Shown: positions 16,196 to 18,837 of the stretch, piece after piece | How positions within the stretch are numbered: position 1 is the stretch's first letter | How the letters are laid out: every line of letters starts with the position of its first letter | Source of the DNA: Oxalobacter sp. | Lineage (GTDB): Bacteria; Pseudomonadota; Gammaproteobacteria; Burkholderiales; Burkholderiaceae_D | Direction: 5' to 3' | DNA length: 18,837 nucleotides | NCBI GenBank assembly: GCA_012512465.1 | Contig: JAAZED010000052.1 | Location: 1-18,837, forward strand | Translations under genes and position numbers: made by a program | The notes under the pieces: generated by a model | The model's input: the letters and a program-made list of their open reading frames with translations, nothing else | Told to the model about the DNA's origin: nothing | Database searches by the model: none

Positions 16196-17514
16196 AATAT
16201 CCACGTTACATTGATCTGTTGCCCGCCTTCCAGGCGGAAGGAATTGTCCGTTTGCCCGGCTCCAAAAGCATCTCGAACCGCACCCTGCTCTTAGCGGCGC
16301 TGGCAGAGGGCAAAACAGAAATCAAGGACCTGCTTTCATCGGATGACACACTGGTCGTGCTGCAGGCCTTGCAGCAGCTTGGCGTGAAATGGAAGCAGCA
16401 CGGACAGTCACAGGAATATGAAGTTGAAGGCACTCAAGGAACACTGCCCAACCCTAAAGCTGAGCTTTTCATGGGTAATGCCGGCACGGCGATTCGTCCC
16501 CTGACAGCGGCACTTGCGGTGCTGGGTGGCGACTTCACCCTGCGTGGCGTGCCGCGCATGCACGAACGTCCTATTGGTGATCTCGTGGATGCGTTGAATG
16601 AGGCGGGTGCACAAATCGAATACACCGGTGAGCCGGGCTATCCGCCGCTCCATATCCGCAAGGGCCATATCCATGCGCATGAGCTGCATGTCAAAGGCAA
16701 CGTATCCAGCCAGTTTCTGACAGCGCTTCTCATGGCTGCACCTCTCATGGCGCGTAAACACGATATCACCATCAATGTCGTTGGTGAACTCATTTCCAAG
16801 CCCTATATTGAAATAACGCTCAACATGATGCGCCAGTTCGGGGTGGAAATCGCACAGGATGGATGGAAATCCTTTACCCTGAAAAAGGGGCAGGCTTACC
16901 GCAGTCCTGGCGTCGTGCATGTGGAAGGCGATGCCTCAACCGCTTCCTATTTCCTGGCGGCTGGCGCTATTGCGCAGGGGCCTGTCCGCGTTGAGGGAAT
17001 CGGAAGCACCAGCATCCAGGGGGATGTCCGTTTCGCCGAAACCTTGCAGCAGATGGGGGCAGATATCACCTATGGTGATAACTGGATAGAAGCCCGCTCA
17101 AGCGGTATGCTCAAGGCAATTGATACCGATTTCAATCTGATCCCGGATGCGGCCATGACCGTTGCCATGCTGGCGCTCCATGCCGATGGTGTCAGCACAC
17201 TGCGTAATATCGGCAGTTGGCGGGTCAAGGAAACCGACCGGATTGTCGCCATGGCAACCGAACTGCGCAAGCTTGGGGCCATCACTGAAGAGGGGCCGGA
17301 CTGGCTTCGTGTCACGCCGCCGGAAACCATACAGCCTGCAGTTATTGATACCTACGATGATCACCGGATTGCCATGTGTTTTTCGCTGGCCTCACTGGAT
17401 GGTGCCAGCAAAAAAGGGGCAAAAATCCGGATTAATGACCCGGCGGCAGTTGCCAAGACTTTTCCAGAGTATTTCCAGGTATTTGCCGAAATCGTGCACA
17501 GAAACCGTTCCTGA
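16192..17514 (+). CDS. aroA: 3-phosphoshikimate 1-carboxyvinyltransferase (EPSP synthase)
   Basis: Sixth step of the shikimate pathway, joining shikimate 3-phosphate and phosphoenolpyruvate. The 440-aa protein shows PGSKSISNR (residues 22-30; K25, S26 and R30 bind shikimate phosphate), [13 protein letters not shown] (92-104), [10 protein letters not shown], the catalytic aspartate in [14 protein letters not shown] and DDHRIAM. The NAGTAxRP loop has the unmodified glycine and proline of class I, glyphosate-sensitive enzymes. The ATG overlaps the tyrA stop, with AGGACA upstream as ribosome site. In most Burkholderiales cmk and rpsA follow; here the next gene is an unrelated secreted protein and then an rRNA operon. 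Confidence 0.98.
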   Translation: MKYPRYIDLLPAFQAEGIVRLPGSKSISNRTLLLAALAEGKTEIKDLLSSDDTLVVLQALQQLGVKWKQHGQSQEYEVEGTQGTLPNPKAELFMGNAGTAIRPLTAALAVLGGDFTLRGVPRMHERPIGDLVDALNEAGAQIEYTGEPGYPPLHIRKGHIHAHELHVKGNVSSQFLTALLMAAPLMARKHDITINVVGELISKPYIEITLNMMRQFGVEIAQDGWKSFTLKKGQAYRSPGVVHVEGDASTASYFLAAGAIAQGPVRVEGIGSTSIQGDVRFAETLQQMGADITYGDNWIEARSSGMLKAIDTDFNLIPDAAMTVAMLALHADGVSTLRNIGSWRVKETDRIVAMATELRKLGAITEEGPDWLRVTPPETIQPAVIDTYDDHRIAMCFSLASLDGASKKGAKIRINDPAAVAKTFPEYFQVFAEIVHRNRS

Positions 17515-17579
17515 TATGCCATGAAACATGCTGGTTTCGGGAGGCGAGCAATAATCACTTGATCGTCAGGAGACACGCT

Positions 17580-18356
17580 ATGCCTTGGCCATCATTTCGC
17601 GCCATTTTTATCGGCCTGTTTCTCTGCCTTTCCTTTTCCGTGCAGGCGAATCCGGCGCTGAAAACCGGTGTTTACGTCCGCGAGGGCGGTTCGGGTACGC
17701 TCACACTGAAAGCCGGTGAAAAAGGCGAACTGGCCTTCTCTCTTGATGCGATTGGCGTCAATGCCCATACCTGCAGCCTGGAAGGAAAAATACGCAACGG
17801 CAAGGCCCTGATGAAAGATGATCTGGATGGCGGCACCTGTACTGTCACATTTACACCGCATAAAAACGGCATCGAGGTAGAGGGCAAGGACGAGGATAGC
17901 GGTTATGAATCGGGCGCGTGCCGGTATTATTGCGGTATGCGTGCATCTTTTGGCGGGCGGTATCTCACGCCGCCGCCCGGGTGTGCGCCTGCTGAAACAA
18001 GGCGGGCGCAGCAGGATTTCCAGCGATTTTATGACGCGAAAGCCTACAGGAAAGCATTGGCAACACTGAAACCGGTACTTGATAAGTGCCGGTCCGTGCT
18101 TGACGAACTGTATGAGGAAGGCCGTATCAGAAATGATCTGGCTGTTACCTGCCGCAAACTGGGCGATTACCGGGCGTGTTACGCCATGCTCGAACCCTAT
18201 GCGGAAGATGCGGCGCAAAAGGACGAGGATGTTTGGACATATAGCCATGCTCCGGCGGAAAGGGAAACCTACCTTTCCACGCTTGCCGCAGCACGTGTGA
18301 ATCTGATGTTGTGCGAACAGGCTGAAAAAGACGCCAGGCGAAAGAAAAATCACTAA
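17580..18356 (+). CDS. Secreted cysteine-rich protein of unknown function with a TPR-like C-terminal half
   Basis: Not a family I can name. The start at ATG 17580 has AGGAG 7 bases upstream and gives a 258-aa precursor. A signal peptide (MPWPSFRAIFIGLFLCLSFS then VQA) is probably cut before NPALK, placing it in the periplasm or outside. The mature N-terminal part (about 24-125) looks beta-rich, with GSGTLTLKAGEKGELAF, GGTCTVTFTPHKNGIEV and CRYYCGMRASFGGRYL. The C-terminal part (about 130-250) is helical and has alternating patterns like tetratricopeptide repeats (DFQRFYDAKAYRKALATLKP; CRKLGDYRACYAMLEPYAED). Nine cysteines in the mature chain suggest disulfides, with one possibly unpaired. It begins 65 bp after aroA and may be read from that transcript. 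Confidence 0.8.
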   Translation: MPWPSFRAIFIGLFLCLSFSVQANPALKTGVYVREGGSGTLTLKAGEKGELAFSLDAIGVNAHTCSLEGKIRNGKALMKDDLDGGTCTVTFTPHKNGIEVEGKDEDSGYESGACRYYCGMRASFGGRYLTPPPGCAPAETRRAQQDFQRFYDAKAYRKALATLKPVLDKCRSVLDELYEEGRIRNDLAVTCRKLGDYRACYAMLEPYAEDAAQKDEDVWTYSHAPAERETYLSTLAAARVNLMLCEQAEKDARRKKNH

Positions 18357-18487
18357 TGCGATGTTTTTATTTATTTTTTTTGTTTTGCTCTCTCTTGTAA
18401 TATCCCGAAGTATTCCCATATAAACATAGTGTGTGCTGCGCTTATGCCGGGTATGTACTCTCATGTCTGAACATAAGGGAGGTGTGT

Positions 18488-18529
18488 CGAAAAACGAGAA
18501 GTAATTTGTGCTTGCCGTCTTGTTTTTCG
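18488..18529 (+). repeat. Inverted repeat overlapping the upstream rRNA promoter
   Basis: CGAAAAACGAG (18488-18498) and CTTGTTTTTCG (18519-18529) form an 11-bp inverted repeat with one G-U position and a 20-nt spacer. The right arm lies in the promoter spacer at 18518-18534. It may be an operator or a DNA-bending site. The stretch 18357-18487 before it is T-rich near the start and holds no gene that I can support. Confidence 0.35.
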
Positions 18530-18540
18530 CCTGATAGAAT
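18512..18540 (+). promoter_or_regulatory. Upstream promoter (P1) of the rRNA operon
   Basis: -35 TTGCCG (18512-18517), 17-bp spacer, -10 TAGAAT (18535-18540). It lies about 100 bp before the stronger promoter, the tandem arrangement common for rRNA operons. Confidence 0.5.
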
Positions 18541-18613
18541 GGGAATCCTTTCGCGAAAAGCGAAGGAAAATACAGGCAGGAGACAAGATGAAAAAAATAT
18601 TTTCAAAATTCTC

Positions 18614-18642
18614 TTGACAGTATAAATAAGTAAGTAGATAAT
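18614..18642 (+). promoter_or_regulatory. Main promoter (P2) of the rRNA operon
   Basis: A perfect -35 TTGACA (18614-18619), 17-bp spacer and -10 GATAAT (18637-18642). The A/T-rich stretch just upstream (18591-18613) resembles an UP element. This is the strongest promoter in the window, and the sequence after it carries rRNA leader signals. Confidence 0.85.
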
Positions 18643-18649
18643 CTCGTTT

Positions 18650-18837
18650 CTGTGCTGCTGACTGACACAACGCTTGGTGGTAGTGCAGGGGGTTTGAGAG
18701 GTTGTAAGGTATTGATCTTTAAAAAGATAAGCAGATGATAAGTGTGGGCGTTTGTCTGATTTTGTCGGTACTTTTTCGGAAGTGCTGAAAAACAAAAGCA
18801 GTAAACGTTCACCAGAAGAAAGCAGTAAGGTTTAATA
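18650..18837 (+). other. rRNA operon leader (5' external spacer before 16S rRNA), cut by window edge
   Basis: Downstream of the strong promoter there is no reading frame. TGATCTTTAAAA (18713-18724) resembles the boxA antitermination element, and GATAAGTGTGGGCGTTTG (18737-18754) is a string I recognise from 16S rRNA leaders of Burkholderiales. A 10-base direct repeat AAAGCAGTAA occurs at 18795-18804 and 18819-18828. The mature 16S gene is not reached. The assignment rests on leader similarity and promoter strength. Confidence 0.75.

Noticed and set aside
17592-18464. 290-codon minus-strand open frame opposite the secreted protein gene
   Set aside because: The plus-strand frame has a ribosome site, signal peptide and patterned cysteines. 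The minus frame has none of these, and its start lies in the A/T-rich spacer.
1-18837. CRISPR array, prophage, transposase gene, toxin-antitoxin or defence system
   Set aside because: No regularly spaced repeats and no coding frames with the expected domains were seen. Apart from the small palindrome, the window consists of core genes and control regions.

Overview
The window looks like chromosomal DNA of a betaproteobacterium in the order Burkholderiales. Base composition is close to balanced, lower in GC than most of the order. That makes a member of Oxalobacteraceae such as Oxalobacter plausible, but this is inference and not a species call. The main support is gene order: gph-ubiG-ompA facing gyrA-serC-pheA-hisC-tyrA-aroA is a characteristic Burkholderiales block, and metK divergent from an LpxL-type acyltransferase followed by dapF is another. 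Promoter and leader sequences at the right edge match those in front of 16S rRNA genes in this group.

Layout. 1-1347 (minus): peroxide detoxification, ahpC then ahpF (cut by the left edge), with a hairpin between them. 1585-4774 (minus): a tight run lpxL, dapF, ppk2, HPP-family membrane protein, with ATGA overlaps at two of three junctions. 4775-5139: divergent control region. 5140-6306 (plus): metK, ending in a bidirectional terminator shared with the convergent genes. 6373-7750 (minus): ubiG and gph, driven by a perfect TATAAT box. 7806-7978: a 173-bp rod-like imperfect palindrome that no gene explains. 7993-8664 (minus): ompA and its terminator. 8665-9159: divergent ompA/gyrA control region with a candidate small upstream ORF. 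9160-17514 (plus): gyrA, serC, pheA, hisC, tyrA, aroA. 17580-18356 (plus): a secreted cysteine-rich protein of unknown function. 18357-18837 (plus): leader and tandem promoters of an rRNA operon whose 16S gene would begin just beyond the window.

How the genes work together. serC, pheA, hisC, tyrA and aroA form a serine/aromatic amino acid supercluster. AroA makes EPSP, the precursor of chorismate. PheA and TyrA send chorismate or prephenate to phenylalanine and tyrosine. The HisC-type enzyme can transaminate aromatic keto acids as well as histidinol phosphate. SerC makes phosphoserine. MetK supplies S-adenosylmethionine, the methyl donor of UbiG. lpxL and dapF serve the cell envelope, as does OmpA.

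Most of the window is conserved housekeeping sequence. The points most worth a second look are the 7806-7978 palindrome beside the ubiG promoter, the leader structures in front of metK, gyrA and pheA, the natural alanine at the quinolone-contact position of GyrA, the altered PLP loop of SerC, the coupled ppk2-HPP pair, and the synteny break where aroA meets an rRNA operon instead of cmk-rpsA. I did not find a convincing new defence or mobile system.
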